From NCBI RefSeq assembly GCF_023016155.1, contig NZ_JALKBG010000006.1, positions 310,001 through 374,000 of the forward strand: a DNA stretch of 64,000 nt, read 5' to 3'. The notes under the pieces are model-generated. The model saw only the letters and a program-made list of their open reading frames with translations. It was not told where the DNA came from and made no database searches. Shown piece by piece: positions 42,858-52,106 of the stretch (positions are counted from its first letter, which is position 1; every line of letters begins with the position of its first letter). The position numbers were made by a program, and so were the translations under genes. The DNA comes from Aliiroseovarius sp. F20344. GTDB lineage: Bacteria > Pseudomonadota > Alphaproteobacteria > Rhodobacterales > Rhodobacteraceae.

Positions 42858-43757
42858 GTGGAGCTAAGACAACTTCAGTGTTTTGTGGCGGTTGCCGAAG
42901 AACTCCACTTTCGAAAAGCCGGAGAGCGCCTTGGCCTGAGCCAACCGGCGCTTTCCGAAAGAATTTCTTCACTTGAACATGAACTTGGATTTCCCCTGTT
43001 GTTTCGAACCACCCGCCAAGTGAGTTTGACACAAGCTGGCTCAGAATTTCTCAAGGATGCGCAACGTATCCTCGCGGATATCGAAAAGTCGGTCTCAAAT
43101 GTGCGCCATGTAGCAGACAGCGGTCTGAAATCATTGCGGATAAGTGGTGTTGATGAGGCGCTATCGTTGCTGTTTCCACCTGCTTTGATCGAGTTTCGAA
43201 AGCTCCATCCGGACGTGCATATCGAATTGAACGAGATCTCTTCGTCGGACTATCACACTCAGGAACTGGTCAATCATAGGACCGATGTCGCATTTGTGCG
43301 CAAATCCCCTGATGATGAATTCCTGTCATCCGAATTCTTGCACAGCCAGGCTGCGGTTGTCGTCGTAGCAGATGACAATCCACTGTCGGAGAGGAAAGAG
43401 ATTTCCGTCGAGGATATCAAAGATGTTCCGGTAATAGGATTTCCAAAGCGTTCTAGACCGATACTTCACGAGATGTTGTGGGGTAGCTTTAGACATCGCG
43501 GTTGGCAGCCTAATGTTGTCTGCGAAGTCATCGATAAATCAACGATGCTTCAACTGGTTGCGCATGGAATTGGCATCGCCCTTATACCTGCCTGGGTACA
43601 ATCGTTGTCGCCCAAAGGTTTGAAGTTTGTTCCCTATCGTGAGAGCGTTCAGGAAATAGACCTCTATATTTCCTATCGAACTGCGGGGAATGCCAAAGAA
43701 GTGCTGGCATTTATTGATGCGGTGAAGCGCGTAAACGAAGAAACATCACGGTATTAA
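42858..43757 (+). CDS. LysR family regulator of the hydrolase-leuCD/TRAP module
   Basis: The 299 residues begin directly with the LysR helix-turn-helix (MELRQLQCFVAVAEELHFRK, AGERLGLSQPALSERISSLE). The effector domain covers about 90-295. The GTG start at 42858 is supported by GGAG upstream. As the last gene of the operon it probably controls both its own operon and the divergent TRAP genes through the repeats at 39.87-39.90 kb. The ligand is likely the transported acid or a product. Confidence 0.88.
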   Translation: MELRQLQCFVAVAEELHFRKAGERLGLSQPALSERISSLEHELGFPLLFRTTRQVSLTQAGSEFLKDAQRILADIEKSVSNVRHVADSGLKSLRISGVDEALSLLFPPALIEFRKLHPDVHIELNEISSSDYHTQELVNHRTDVAFVRKSPDDEFLSSEFLHSQAAVVVVADDNPLSERKEISVEDIKDVPVIGFPKRSRPILHEMLWGSFRHRGWQPNVVCEVIDKSTMLQLVAHGIGIALIPAWVQSLSPKGLKFVPYRESVQEIDLYISYRTAGNAKEVLAFIDAVKRVNEETSRY

Positions 43758-44236
43758 GCGGCCATTTGTGTAGATACACTTGAACTTCCGCTGTGGGCTC
43801 GAACCAGATGTTCGCTGCATCTTACTCGAATGTCGGCTTTTGGGAATTTGGGCAACTCATCCACCATACCGCGTACATTAGGCAAGGTAATGCTTCTCTG
43901 TTCGTTCCAACTTATTCACTGATACCAAATTGAAATTCCCTGTTAACAAACTTAGGGAAATCGTGCCTAAGCCACTGTTTTCTTTGCGGCAATCAAGGCA
44001 ATGGGCTCGAATATCAGCGAAATCGGCAGTTTTTCCCTGTAATTTCCCTGTTAACAGGGAATTACTGGCTGAGACTGGTTAGCTCAGGACTGCTTGCACA
44101 GCCAAATTCCACACTCATAAAAACGCTACACCCGCTTCCTCGGTGTGCTGGTGCCATGTCTGAGCTTCGTATTGTAGTTTAAGCAGGTTTTTAAGCGGAG
44201 ATGAGCGCGCTGTCATCCAACCCGATGTGTCAGAGA
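43758..44236. other. Intergenic region with TTCCCTGTTAAC motifs
   Basis: No gene is seen. The left end carries a short copy of the dispersed intergenic repeat (43781-43803, ACTTCCGCTGTGGGCTCGAA). Then come TTCCCTGTTAAC at 43936-43947, TTCCCTGTAA near 44034, and the perfect palindrome at 44044-44061. Confidence 0.55.
44044..44061. repeat. Perfect 18-bp palindrome TTCCCTGTTAACAGGGAA
   Basis: TTCCCTGTTAACAGGGAA is fully self-complementary. One half-site copy lies 108 bp upstream and another directly adjoining. It could be a recombinase or regulator site, or part of a mobile non-coding repeat; no T-run supports a terminator. Confidence 0.65.
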
Positions 44237-44935
44237 TCAAGTTGTCTTGTCATCGATCAACGGGCTTGGCCGCGCAAATTTCTCCAAGTCGGACTGGTTT
44301 GAAATCGTGATCCTACATCCATCAACCGTCACCCCATAAGGCTGCAATGCCTTGAACGCTCTGCTGAGGTTTTCCGGCGTCATGCTTAGGTAAGAGGCAA
44401 GCCTTCGTTTCTCGGTTTGTAGTTCGAATACTGGGTGGCCGCCTTCGCGCGTCTGCTGGCGTAGAAGATAATTGGCCAGCCGCTCAAGAGATGTGCGCAG
44501 TTTCAGGTCCTTGGTCTTTTTGATTGATGCGCGGTACCCAGTTGCAAGTTCAGTGACAATTGCGCGGGCAAATTTGTTATCAGCATCAAATACCCTGCGC
44601 ACGTTTGCGCTGGGAATAAGAACCACGCGGCTTTTCTCAAGCGTGCGGGCAGACATCAGGTTCGGAGCATTGCGAAGAGTTGCCGCAAGTATGAAGGTCG
44701 AAATAGGCCGTATGATCGTGATGCTTGTTTCACGGCCATTCCAGCGGGCGAAAAGTTCGACAGAGCCGTCAATCACAACATGTAGGAAGTCGCTCGGCTC
44801 GCCCTCGAGTATCAGTTCGATCTGTGGCGGAAAAGTCTGAAGATAAGAGGCGTGCATTAGCGAAATGAAATTGTCCTCTTCCATTTCCGAGAACAAATCT
44901 AGCTTGCGAATATCCGGATGATGCGATTCGAGCAT
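44237..44935 (-). CDS. Crp/Fnr family regulator beside the nitrate reductase locus
   Basis: The 232 residues comprise a cyclic-nucleotide-binding-like sensor domain (about 15-130, GEPSDFLHVVIDGSVELFAR) and a C-terminal helix-turn-helix (TEKRRLASYLSMTPENLSRAFKAL). The N-terminal Cys cluster of Fnr is missing; the only Cys is near the C-terminus. It is therefore not an iron-sulfur oxygen sensor, but may be a Dnr/NnrR-like NO- or redox-responding factor. It is divergent from narK1, with two FNR/Dnr-like boxes in the gap, so it likely governs nitrate respiration and itself. Confidence 0.85.
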   Translation of the reverse strand: MLESHHPDIRKLDLFSEMEEDNFISLMHASYLQTFPPQIELILEGEPSDFLHVVIDGSVELFARWNGRETSITIIRPISTFILAATLRNAPNLMSARTLEKSRVVLIPSANVRRVFDADNKFARAIVTELATGYRASIKKTKDLKLRTSLERLANYLLRQQTREGGHPVFELQTEKRRLASYLSMTPENLSRAFKALQPYGVTVDGCRITISNQSDLEKFARPSPLIDDKTT

Positions 44936-44981
44936 GATGACAGCAGCACTTCTTAAGGTGTAAAATTCTTAACCTCTGCAA

Positions 44982-44995
44982 TTGATTAATGTCAA
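44982..44995. promoter_or_regulatory. FNR/Dnr-like box near the regulator gene
   Basis: TTGATTAATGTCAA matches the TTGAT-N4-ATCAA consensus with one mismatch. Its centre is about 53 bp before the regulator's ATG, which fits activation from -41.5. Confidence 0.65.
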
Positions 44996-45095
44996 ACCTT
45001 AGTTTGATGAGCCGTCTGGTGATGCTTGCGAACCAGCGATACGGGCCATGATATACTTCATGAACGTATTTATTTAGCTGGGTTAATTATGAGAA

Positions 45096-45109
45096 TTGAC
45101 CTGAATCAA
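45096..45109. promoter_or_regulatory. FNR/Dnr-like box upstream of narK1
   Basis: TTGACCTGAATCAA matches TTGAT-N4-ATCAA with one mismatch. With the usual -41.5 placement, transcription would start near 45144, leaving a leader of about 67 nt before narK1. Confidence 0.7.
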
Positions 45110-45210
45110 TCCAACTTCGTCCTGTCTCGCTCAACCGTGTCCACATGTTAACCGACTGCGTCACCTTTTGGAAAAGGCAGCCGCAATAAGTCGAATAGGG
45201 GACATGAGAA

Positions 45211-46623
45211 ATGGAAATTCAGAACAAGGCGACAAGCCTTTGGGGAAACTTCTTCAACGTCCGAATGGTGCAAATCAGAACCTTCCACATGACGTGGTTT
45301 GCGTTCTTCTCTTGCTTCTTTGCATGGTTCGGTATCGCGCCTTTGATGATCATTGTGCGCGAAGAGCTTGGCTTTACAAAATCGCAAGTGGGTTGGACGA
45401 TCATTGCTTCGGTGGCAATGACGATTGTCGGGCGCTTCTTTATTGGGTGGCTGTGTGACCGGATCGGTCCAAGGCTGGCCTATACATGGCTTTTGATCCT
45501 TGGTGCCTTCCCGGTAGCCGGGATTGGTCTGGCAGACAGCTTTGAAAGCTTTCTGTTCTTCCGGTTGATGATTGGTTTCATCGGGGCTTCGTTCGTTATC
45601 ACCCAATACCATACGTCAGTGATGTTTGCGCCGAACGTGGTGGGAACCGCCAACGCAACCAGCGCTGGCTGGGGTAATTTGGGCGGCGGTGTAACGCAGT
45701 TCGCAATGCCACTGATCTTTTCAATCTTTATCACCCTTGGCTTTACGGACGCCGCAAGCTGGCGGTTCTCGATGGTCGTGGTTGGGTGTGTGATCTTCGT
45801 GGTCGGCATCGCCTATTTCTTCCTGACGCAAGATGCGCCGGATGGAAACTACAAAGAGCTTCGTCAAAAAGGACTGCTTGAGAAGAAAGAGAAAGTCACT
45901 GGCACGTACTTTAAAGCCATGGTGGATTATCGCGTCTGGGTGTTGTTCTTCATTTACGCAGCCTGTTTCGGGATCGAACTGACGGTCAACAATGTCGCAG
46001 CTTTGTACTTCTATGACTATTTCGATGGCATCACACTTGTAACTGCTGGTCTGATTGCAGCGTCGTTTGGTCTGATGAATATCTTTGCCCGTACTTTGGG
46101 TGGGATCTTCGGCGATAACTTTGCATCGCTTTGGGGGCTGCGTGGCCGGTCGTACTGGCTGTTCATTGTGCTTTTGGGCGAAGGTCTTGCGCTGATGCTG
46201 TTCAGCCGCATGGACGTGCTGTTCCTAGCAATCCCGATGCTGATCATCTTTTCGCTGTTCACGCAGATGTCCGAAGGCGCGACCTATTCGGTGGTTCCTT
46301 TCGTCAACAAAAAGGCGCTGGGAGCAGTTGCAGGTATTGTTGGGGCAGGTGGTAACGCCGGTGCTGTGGCCGCAGGCTTCTTGTTCAAAGGCGAGATGCC
46401 TTGGAACAACGCATTCCTTGTAATCGGTATCATGGTCTGCTGTGCCTCGGTCCTTGCGCTGTTCGTCCGTTTCTCGCCCGAGAAAGAGGCCGAGGAGAAG
46501 GCATTGTTCGAGAAGGCCCAGCTTGATGGGCTGGAGCTTCGAGCTGCCCGCGCTGTGAATGCCGTAAACAACTCGCGCGCAGTTGTGGACGAGTACAACC
46601 GTACACACGCTGAAAAAATCTAA
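45211..46623 (+). CDS. narK1: Nitrate/nitrite transporter, NarK1 type
   Basis: This 470-residue MFS protein has twelve helices. Features of nitrate porters include HMTWFAFFSCFFAWFGIAPL in helix 1, GRFFIGWLCDRIGPR in the helix 2-3 loop and TNATSAGWGNLGGG-like sequence (here TANATSAGWGNLGGG) for the first nitrate signature. NarK1-type proteins are thought to bring nitrate in with protons. In Paracoccus NarK1 and NarK2 are fused; here they are separate neighbouring genes. AGGGGA precedes the ATG. Confidence 0.88.
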   Translation: MEIQNKATSLWGNFFNVRMVQIRTFHMTWFAFFSCFFAWFGIAPLMIIVREELGFTKSQVGWTIIASVAMTIVGRFFIGWLCDRIGPRLAYTWLLILGAFPVAGIGLADSFESFLFFRLMIGFIGASFVITQYHTSVMFAPNVVGTANATSAGWGNLGGGVTQFAMPLIFSIFITLGFTDAASWRFSMVVVGCVIFVVGIAYFFLTQDAPDGNYKELRQKGLLEKKEKVTGTYFKAMVDYRVWVLFFIYAACFGIELTVNNVAALYFYDYFDGITLVTAGLIAASFGLMNIFARTLGGIFGDNFASLWGLRGRSYWLFIVLLGEGLALMLFSRMDVLFLAIPMLIIFSLFTQMSEGATYSVVPFVNKKALGAVAGIVGAGGNAGAVAAGFLFKGEMPWNNAFLVIGIMVCCASVLALFVRFSPEKEAEEKALFEKAQLDGLELRAARAVNAVNNSRAVVDEYNRTHAEKI

Positions 46624-46690
46624 GCACGACATAAAAGGTGGCCCGCCTGTCCCGGTGGCCCGCCAAACCAATTCCTGAGGAGGGATAATC

Positions 46691-48307
46691 GTGGGACAAG
46701 ATCTAAGAAACTGGACACCGGATGACGAGGCCTTCTGGGCATCCACCGGCAAGTCCATTGCCAACCGAAATCTATGGATTTCAATTCCCAGCCTGCTATG
46801 CGGTTTCGCCGTCTGGCTTTACTGGGGCATCATCACGGTACAGATGCTTAATCTGGGCTTCGAATTCGCAAAGTCCGATCTGTTTACGCTGGGCGCAATC
46901 GCTGGCTTGACCGGTGCAACCCTGCGTATTCCCTCGACCTTCTTCATTCGTATCGCAGGGGGACGAAACACCATTGTGTTCACCACCGCGCTTTTGATGA
47001 TCCCGGCCATCGGTGCCGGTCTGGCGCTGCAAAACCCGGATACCCCGTTGTGGTACTTCCAGATTTTGGCCTTCCTGTCGGGCATCGGCGGCGGTAACTT
47101 CTCGTCCTCGATGTCGAACATCAGCTTCTTCTACCCGAAGAAAATTCAAGGTTATGCGCTGGGTATGAATGCGGGTCTGGGCAACTTTGGTGTGACCACC
47201 ATGCAGATCCTGATCCCACTGGCCATGACCATGGGTATCTTCGGTGGCGAAAGCCGCACCTTGGTCAACACCTCGGGCACGCTGATCGGCAAAATCCCTG
47301 CCGGGACCGAGACTTACATCCAAAACGCTGGCCTGATCTGGCTGGTCTTCCTGATCCCTCTGGCGATCATTGGCTGGATGGGGATGAACAACATCCGCGA
47401 CGAGCATGTCTCGCCCAATATCCCTGGACCGCTTGGCGCATTCGCCACGATTTCGGGCATGCTGATGATCGGTTTCATCACCGCTGCTTTCGGCCTGTGG
47501 CTGCTGCTTCCGGGTACTGAGGCCGGTCTGCCAACCTCGGGTCTGGGCGTGTCCAAATGGATCGTGCTGCCCATCGTGATCGCACTGACCGTTCTGGGTC
47601 TGAGAATGATCCCGGGTGCTGTCGGACAGAACCTGAGCCGCCAGTACAAAATTTTCGGCAACAAGCACACCTGGGCCATGACCGTGATCTACACCATGAC
47701 CTTTGGCTCGTTCATCGGCTACTCGGCCGCGCTGGCGCTGACCATCAAGGTTGTGTTCGGCTTTAGCCACGTTGAAGTCGACGGTGTGATGACCCACGAC
47801 ATGGTGAACCCAAATGGCCCGTCGGCCTTGATGTTTGCCTGGATGGGACCGTTCATCGGTGCGTTGATCCGTCCGATTGGCGGTATGTGGGCTGACAAAG
47901 CCGGCGGCGCAAAGGTGACCCAGATCATCTCGGTCGTCATGGTCGCCTCGGCCTTGGGTGTCGCATACTTCATCCAGCAGGCTTACTCGTCGGCCACCCC
48001 GGAACAATACTTCTATCCGTTCCTGGGTCTGTTCCTGATCCTGTTCGCCGCAACTGGTATCGGCAACGGGTCGACCTTCCGCACCATCGCGATGGTGTTC
48101 AACAAAGAACAGGCTGGTCCTGCTTTGGGTTGGACCGCTGCGGTTGCTGCTTACGGCGCATTCATCATTCCCAAAGTGTTTGGCGAACAGCTGAAAGCCG
48201 GAACGCCTGAATACGCCTTGTACGGCTTCGCGATCTTCTATGCGGTCTGCATCGCCATCAACTGGTGGTTCTATCTGCGCCCCGGCGCTTACGTGAAGAA
48301 CCCCTGA
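46691..48307 (+). CDS. narK2: Nitrate/nitrite transporter, NarK2 type
   Basis: This 538-residue MFS protein has SIPSLLCGFAVWLYWGIITVQ in the first helix, SGIGGGNFSSSMSNISFFYP and GYALGMNAGLGNFGV for the nitrate signature of NarK2, and GNGSTFRTIAMVF later. NarK2-type proteins exchange nitrate for nitrite, so the product of the membrane nitrate reductase can leave the cell. The start is GTG, with GAGGAGGG upstream. The 67-bp gap after narK1 has an 11-bp direct repeat GGTGGCCCGCC (46637-46647 and 46654-46664). Confidence 0.9.
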   Translation: MGQDLRNWTPDDEAFWASTGKSIANRNLWISIPSLLCGFAVWLYWGIITVQMLNLGFEFAKSDLFTLGAIAGLTGATLRIPSTFFIRIAGGRNTIVFTTALLMIPAIGAGLALQNPDTPLWYFQILAFLSGIGGGNFSSSMSNISFFYPKKIQGYALGMNAGLGNFGVTTMQILIPLAMTMGIFGGESRTLVNTSGTLIGKIPAGTETYIQNAGLIWLVFLIPLAIIGWMGMNNIRDEHVSPNIPGPLGAFATISGMLMIGFITAAFGLWLLLPGTEAGLPTSGLGVSKWIVLPIVIALTVLGLRMIPGAVGQNLSRQYKIFGNKHTWAMTVIYTMTFGSFIGYSAALALTIKVVFGFSHVEVDGVMTHDMVNPNGPSALMFAWMGPFIGALIRPIGGMWADKAGGAKVTQIISVVMVASALGVAYFIQQAYSSATPEQYFYPFLGLFLILFAATGIGNGSTFRTIAMVFNKEQAGPALGWTAAVAAYGAFIIPKVFGEQLKAGTPEYALYGFAIFYAVCIAINWWFYLRPGAYVKNP

Positions 48308-48318
48308 TACGTCTGCCC

Positions 48319-48346
48319 GCCTATCCCGGCAGATGCCGGGGTAGGC
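48319..48346 (+). other. Stable hairpin between narK2 and narG
   Basis: GCCTATCCCGGC (48319-48330) pairs with GCCGGGGTAGGC (48335-48346) with one G-T pair and a 4-base loop. No T-run follows. It may set mRNA processing or decay so that transporter and enzyme levels differ, or partly terminate. Confidence 0.6.
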
Positions 48347-48368
48347 CAGCCAACCTAGGAGAAATCAG

Positions 48369-51300
48369 ATGAGCCACCTGCTCGACAGACTGAACTTCTT
48401 CCAGTCCAAAGAACTGGAACAGTTTTCGAATGGCCACGGTCAAGTGACCAATGAAAACCGCGACTGGGAGGACACCTATCGGAATCGCTGGCGCCACGAC
48501 AAAATTGTGCGCTCGACCCATGGTGTGAACTGTACCGGATCGTGTTCGTGGAAAATCTACGTGAAATCGGGGATCGTCACTTGGGAAACCCAACAGACCG
48601 ATTACCCGCGGACACGCCCTGATCTGCCCAACCACGAACCGCGCGGCTGTGCCCGTGGTGCGTCTTACAGCTGGTATCTCTATTCCGCGAACCGCGTGAA
48701 AAACCCGCTGGTGCGTGGCCGTCTGATGAAAGTTTGGCGCAAAATGCGTCAGACTATGTCGCCGATCGAGGCTTGGACCGCGATCCAGAGCGACCCGATC
48801 CTGCGCGATTCATATGTGAAGACCCGAGGTAAGGGTGGCTTTGTCCGCGCAAGCTGGGATGAAGCGACCGAAATTACGGCCGCCGCCAACGCCTATACCG
48901 CCAAGAAATACGGTCCCGACCGGGTGATCGGCTTCTCGCCCATCCCGGCGATGTCGATGATTTCTTATGCAGCGGGCGCCCGTTACCTTAGCCTGATTGG
49001 CGGGGTCTGCGGATCCTTCTATGACTGGTATTGTGACCTTCCGCCAGCCTCGCCCATGACGTGGGGCGAACAGACCGACGTGCCGGAATCCGCTGACTGG
49101 TACAACGCTGGTTACTTGCTGCTTTGGGGCTCGAACGTACCGCAGACACGGACACCGGACGCGCACTTCTATACCGAAGCACGTTACCGCGGCACCAAGT
49201 CCGCAGTCATCTGCCCCGACTATTCGGAAGCCGCCAAATTTGGCGATGTCTGGCTGAACGTCAAACAGGGTACCGACGCCGCATTGGCGATGGCCTTTGG
49301 CCACGTGATCCTGCGTGAATTCCACTTGGACAACCAAGTCGAGTATTTCGAGGATTACTGCCGCAAGTATTCTGACTTCCCGATGCTGGTGAAGCTGGAA
49401 GACAAGAACGGCAAACTGGTTCCCGGGCGTTTCCTGCGTGCCGATGATCTGGACGGCAAGCTGGGTGAAGAGAATAACCCCGAATGGAAGACCGTTGGGC
49501 TGGATGAAAAATCCGGCGGTCTGGTCGCGCCTAATGGCTCGATCGGATATCGCTGGGGCGAAGACGGGGAATGGAACCTCGAAGAACGCGCCCAAGAGGC
49601 CGACACCGATCTGAAAATGACGCTGATTGGTGATGGAGACCATGACCGTGTTGCTGGTGTGGACTTCCCGTATTTCGGTGGCGAAGCGACCGAACAGTTC
49701 TCGACCGGCGATGACCGCCCCGACGTTCTGACCCGAAACATCCCAATCCGCGAGATCCAGACCAAAGACGGTCTGGTTCGTGTGGCCACTGTATTTGACC
49801 TGTTCTGTGCCAACTATGGCCTTGATCGTGGTCTGGGTGGTGACTGGGTTGCCAAGGACTATAACGAAGACGTGCCGGGCACCCCTGCGTGGGCCGAGAA
49901 GATCACCGGCGTATCTGCTGATAAGATCGTTCACGTTGCCCGTGAGTTCGCGCAAAATGCCGAGAAGACCAACGGCAAGTCGATGATCATCATCGGCGCG
50001 GCAATGAACCACTGGTACCACATGGACATGAACTATCGCGGCGTGATCAACATGCTGATCATGTGCGGTTGTGTAGGTCAGTCCGGCGGTGGTTGGGCTC
50101 ACTATGTGGGCCAGGAAAAACTGCGCCCGCAGACTGGTTGGTTGCCTTTGGCCTTTGGTCTCGACTGGAACCGGCCACCACGTCAAATGAACTCGACCTC
50201 GATGTGGTATGCGCATTCGGATCAGTGGCGCTACGAGACCCTGACCGCAAGCGAGATCGTGTCGCCCACCGCACCGGAAGGTGACTGGGATGCGTCGATG
50301 ATTGACTTCAACATCCGTGCTGAACGGATGGGCTGGTTGCCATCGGCGCCGCAGCTGAAAACCAACCCTCTTGAGGTGGCCAAACAGGCCAATGATGCTG
50401 GGATGGAAATCCCTGCCTATGTGGCGCAGCAGCTGAAATCTGGCGATCTGGAAATGTCCTGTGAGGACCCGGATGCACCTGAAAACTGGCCGCGTAACCT
50501 GTTTGTCTGGCGCTCGAACCTGCTGGGGTCGTCGGGCAAGGGGCACGAGTATTTCCTGAAGCACCTGCTTGGCACCGATCACGGGGTCATGGGCAAGGAT
50601 CTTGGGGAAGAAGGTGCGCAGCTTCCGAAAGAAGCGAAGTGGCACGAGGATGCGCCGGAAGGCAAGCTGGACCTGCTGGTCACGCTGGACTTCCGCATGT
50701 CGACCACTTGTGTCTATTCGGACATCGTTCTGCCCACGGCTTCTTGGTACGAAAAGAACGACCTGAACACCTCGGACATGCACCCGTTCATTCACCCGCT
50801 TCAGGCGGCTGTGGACCCGGCTTACGAAAGCAAGTCGGACTGGGAGATCTTCAAGGCCATTGCCCACAAGTTCCAGGAAGTTGCCCCGGAAATTCTGGGC
50901 AAGGAAACGGACATCGTTCAGGTGCCGCTTCTGCATGATACGCCGGGTGAACTGGCGCAGGATCAAGTGCGTGACTGGAAGAAGGGCGAATGCGACCTTA
51001 TTCCGGGCAAGACCGCGCCAAACTATGTGCCGGTGGAACGCGACTATACCGCGGTCTATGACCACTTCGTGGCTCTTGGTCCGCTTCTGGACAAGCTGGG
51101 CAACGGCGGCAAAGGCATCATGGTTGATGCCAAGCACGAGGTGCAGCACCTGCGTGAGTTGAACGGTGTGCACGAGGAGGGGCCCGCCAAGGGTCAGCCC
51201 AAGATCGTGACCGACATCGACGCGACCGAGGTCGTCTTGATGCTAGCGCCGGAAACCAACGGTGAAGTTGCAGTCAAGGCGTGGGACAGCTTGTCCAAAG

Positions 51301-52106
51301 CGACCGGCCGTGATCACACCCATCTGGCCAAACCTAAAGAGGATGAGAAGATCCGGTTCCGCGACATCGCCGCGCAGCCACGTAAGATCATCTCGTCCCC
51401 GACATGGTCTGGTATTGAAAGCGAAGAGGTCTGCTATAACGCGGGCTACACCAACGTGCACGAGCTGATCCCGTGGCGGACCTTGACAGGTCGTCAACAG
51501 ACCTATCAGGATCACCAGTGGATGCTGGCCTTTGGTGAGGGCTTCCTGTCCTACCGTCCTCCGGTCGATCTGAAAACGATCACCGACGAGGTGCATAGCG
51601 AGAAAGACTGGCCGCATGTGGTGTTGAACTTCATCACGCCGCACCAGAAATGGGGCATCCACTCGACCTATTCCGATAACCTTCACATGCTGACGCTGAA
51701 TCGCGGTGGCCCGGTGATCTGGATCTCGGAAAACGATGCGAAATCGGCAGGGATTGTCGATAACGATTGGGTCGAGCTTTACAACTCGAACGGTGCCCTG
51801 ACGGCCCGTGCGGTTGTAAGTCAGCGGATGAAGGACGGAACGACCTTCATGTACCACGCGCAAGAGAAAATCGTGAATACGCCCGGGTCCGAGAAGACCG
51901 GTAAACGCGGCGGCATTCACAACTCGGTCACGCGTGCGACGCTGAAGCCCACCCACATGATCGGCGGCTATGCCCAGCAATCTTACGGTTTCAACTACTA
52001 CGGCACCGTTGGTGCGAACCGCGATGAATTCGTCGTGGTGCGCAAGATGAAGAAGGTTGACTGGCTCGACCGTGAAGCGACCCCGAATAAGGAGGCAGCA
52101 GAATGA
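48369..52106 (+). CDS. narG: Respiratory nitrate reductase alpha subunit NarG
   Basis: The 1245-residue catalytic subunit reduces nitrate to nitrite at a molybdenum bis-MGD centre on the cytosolic face of the inner membrane. The [4Fe-4S] FS0 ligands His51, Cys55, Cys59 and Cys93 are present (HGVNCTGSCSWK and PRGCARG), matching E. coli NarG with an offset of about two. The Mo-ligand Asp region YDWYCDLPPASPMTWGEQTD is intact. No Tat signal of the archaeal type is seen. AGGAG precedes the ATG. The stop overlaps narH by 4 bp. Confidence 0.97.
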   Translation: MSHLLDRLNFFQSKELEQFSNGHGQVTNENRDWEDTYRNRWRHDKIVRSTHGVNCTGSCSWKIYVKSGIVTWETQQTDYPRTRPDLPNHEPRGCARGASYSWYLYSANRVKNPLVRGRLMKVWRKMRQTMSPIEAWTAIQSDPILRDSYVKTRGKGGFVRASWDEATEITAAANAYTAKKYGPDRVIGFSPIPAMSMISYAAGARYLSLIGGVCGSFYDWYCDLPPASPMTWGEQTDVPESADWYNAGYLLLWGSNVPQTRTPDAHFYTEARYRGTKSAVICPDYSEAAKFGDVWLNVKQGTDAALAMAFGHVILREFHLDNQVEYFEDYCRKYSDFPMLVKLEDKNGKLVPGRFLRADDLDGKLGEENNPEWKTVGLDEKSGGLVAPNGSIGYRWGEDGEWNLEERAQEADTDLKMTLIGDGDHDRVAGVDFPYFGGEATEQFSTGDDRPDVLTRNIPIREIQTKDGLVRVATVFDLFCANYGLDRGLGGDWVAKDYNEDVPGTPAWAEKITGVSADKIVHVAREFAQNAEKTNGKSMIIIGAAMNHWYHMDMNYRGVINMLIMCGCVGQSGGGWAHYVGQEKLRPQTGWLPLAFGLDWNRPPRQMNSTSMWYAHSDQWRYETLTASEIVSPTAPEGDWDASMIDFNIRAERMGWLPSAPQLKTNPLEVAKQANDAGMEIPAYVAQQLKSGDLEMSCEDPDAPENWPRNLFVWRSNLLGSSGKGHEYFLKHLLGTDHGVMGKDLGEEGAQLPKEAKWHEDAPEGKLDLLVTLDFRMSTTCVYSDIVLPTASWYEKNDLNTSDMHPFIHPLQAAVDPAYESKSDWEIFKAIAHKFQEVAPEILGKETDIVQVPLLHDTPGELAQDQVRDWKKGECDLIPGKTAPNYVPVERDYTAVYDHFVALGPLLDKLGNGGKGIMVDAKHEVQHLRELNGVHEEGPAKGQPKIVTDIDATEVVLMLAPETNGEVAVKAWDSLSKATGRDHTHLAKPKEDEKIRFRDIAAQPRKIISSPTWSGIESEEVCYNAGYTNVHELIPWRTLTGRQQTYQDHQWMLAFGEGFLSYRPPVDLKTITDEVHSEKDWPHVVLNFITPHQKWGIHSTYSDNLHMLTLNRGGPVIWISENDAKSAGIVDNDWVELYNSNGALTARAVVSQRMKDGTTFMYHAQEKIVNTPGSEKTGKRGGIHNSVTRATLKPTHMIGGYAQQSYGFNYYGTVGANRDEFVVVRKMKKVDWLDREATPNKEAAE

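Noticed and set aside
46796-48007. Open frame of 403 codons on the minus strand
   Set aside because: It is antisense to narK2 and made of His/Arg/Asp-rich shadow sequence with no hydrophobic core.
48810-51173. Long open frame of 787 codons on the minus strand
   Set aside because: It lies wholly antisense to narG, which has clear cofactor motifs. The composition is that of a GC-rich shadow frame with no family likeness.
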